NCBI RefSeq assembly: GCF_000350225.1
Contig: NW_005179363.1
Location: 194,984-258,983 of the forward strand
Reading direction: 5' to 3'
DNA from: Chondrus crispus
Lineage: Eukaryota; Rhodophyta; Florideophyceae; Gigartinales; Gigartinaceae
DNA: 64,000 bases
In this document: piece after piece, positions 63,615 to 64,000 of the stretch
Layout: every line of letters starts with the position of its first letter
Numbering within the stretch: the stretch's first letter is position 1
Program-made: the position numbers and the translations under genes
The notes under the pieces: model-generated
Databases searched by the model: none
Seen by the model: only the letters and a program-made list of their open reading frames with translations
What the model was told of the DNA's origin: nothing

Positions 63615-64000
63615 TTCAAGCGACTTTTGATGAGAGCTGTTTCAATTCATGGTGCAGTAGGGGTTTTCAACATCGCGAAAATTGCTCAAACGATACAGAT
63701 AGTTTACGAGATATTCTTCGCGATAACTACACATGCAACATGTACAATATCGAAGAAGCGGATTTATTTTCCAAATCGACACCACGGCGAACATATGTGA
63801 CAAGTCATGAAGACAGATCATCCGTTCCAGGAATTAAAGAAATGAAGGCAAAAGATGGAGCCACGGCATATGTGTGTACAAATGCGGATGGATTCGGCCA
63901 GTTTCCTATGGCCATCATCGGAAAATTCAAGAAGCCCCTCTATTTCCGTTCGGGAGAACCTCACGTTCCACATGTCAGTGAGAAGAATGCATGGTCAGAG
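63615..64000 (+). pseudogene. Pogo/Tigger/jerky-like (DDE_1) transposase, partial at window end
   Basis: A plus-strand frame open from about 63.6 kb to the window edge. It reads FNSWCSRGFQHRENC (the FxxWxxRFxxRHxI motif at the end of the DNA-binding domain), CNMYNIEEADLF (YNxDE-type first-Asp region, here with Glu for Asp), then EMKAKDGATAYVCTNADG and PMAIIGKFKKPLYFR, the conserved KDRxTxxxCxNADG and IGKSKxPRCF blocks of Tigger/jerky proteins. The N-terminal domain is not recognised upstream. Whether it is intact cannot be judged, since it continues beyond the window. The substitution at the first catalytic position suggests decay or domestication. Confidence 0.65.

Overview
The window is nuclear DNA of a eukaryote with very few introns. 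The best guess is a red seaweed (a florideophyte such as Chondrus or a relative). This is an inference from compact, almost intron-free host genes in divergent or convergent pairs, sitting beside a large nest of decayed transposons. Host markers include an Arl8 GTPase, a Vti1-type SNARE, an actin-related protein of the ARP4/BAF53 type with a single short intron, and a sterol C-5 desaturase. Nothing in the window is diagnostic for one species.

Gene island (1 to about 20.5 kb). In order: a short-chain dehydrogenase (+); an Msp1/ATAD1 AAA ATPase (-) sharing a divergent upstream region with Arl8 (+); ARP4-like (-); a Vti1-like SNARE (-); D-2-hydroxyglutarate dehydrogenase (+) converging on a sterol C-5 desaturase (-); an unrecognised gene (+) interrupted by a 100-N assembly gap; an F-box protein with two Cys4 Yippee/cereblon-like modules (+); and a prenylcysteine-oxidase-like flavoprotein (-). 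The functions are ordinary housekeeping: organelle membrane quality control, endolysosomal trafficking, chromatin remodelling, 2-hydroxyacid and sterol metabolism, and ubiquitin ligation. The genes do not form one pathway. The ATAD1/Arl8 divergent region carries six CACGTG boxes spaced exactly in multiples of 19 bp.

Transposon nest (about 22.1 kb to the end). No host gene is seen. A Tc1/mariner element with ~200-bp terminal inverted repeats (22149-30014) was split by a young Ty3/gypsy element (22175-28429; LTRs differ at 2 of 284 positions). Next come a pogo/Tigger relic (30121-32369), a second pogo/Tigger relic (35318-37392) inserted into a structured dispersed repeat, a piggyBac relic (38094-40560), a PIF/Harbinger transposase with a complete reading frame (40967-42157) and a Copia reverse-transcriptase fragment. 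These are followed by a minus-strand Copia fossil (about 45.9-52.7 kb) with a second PIF/Harbinger element nested in it (48304-51161), a PIF fragment, and a plus-strand Copia fossil (54472 to about 60.8 kb) whose 5' LTR was split by a LINE. A third Tigger-like transposase runs off the right edge.

The most unusual signal is a GC-rich, non-coding repeat of about 560-620 bp present three times (35222-37921 interrupted, 53640-54212, 62325-62926). Each copy has hairpins at matching positions although the arm sequences differ, including three double compensatory changes in one stem. Separately, several almost loopless palindromes of 43-54 bp, unrelated in sequence, are scattered through the nest.
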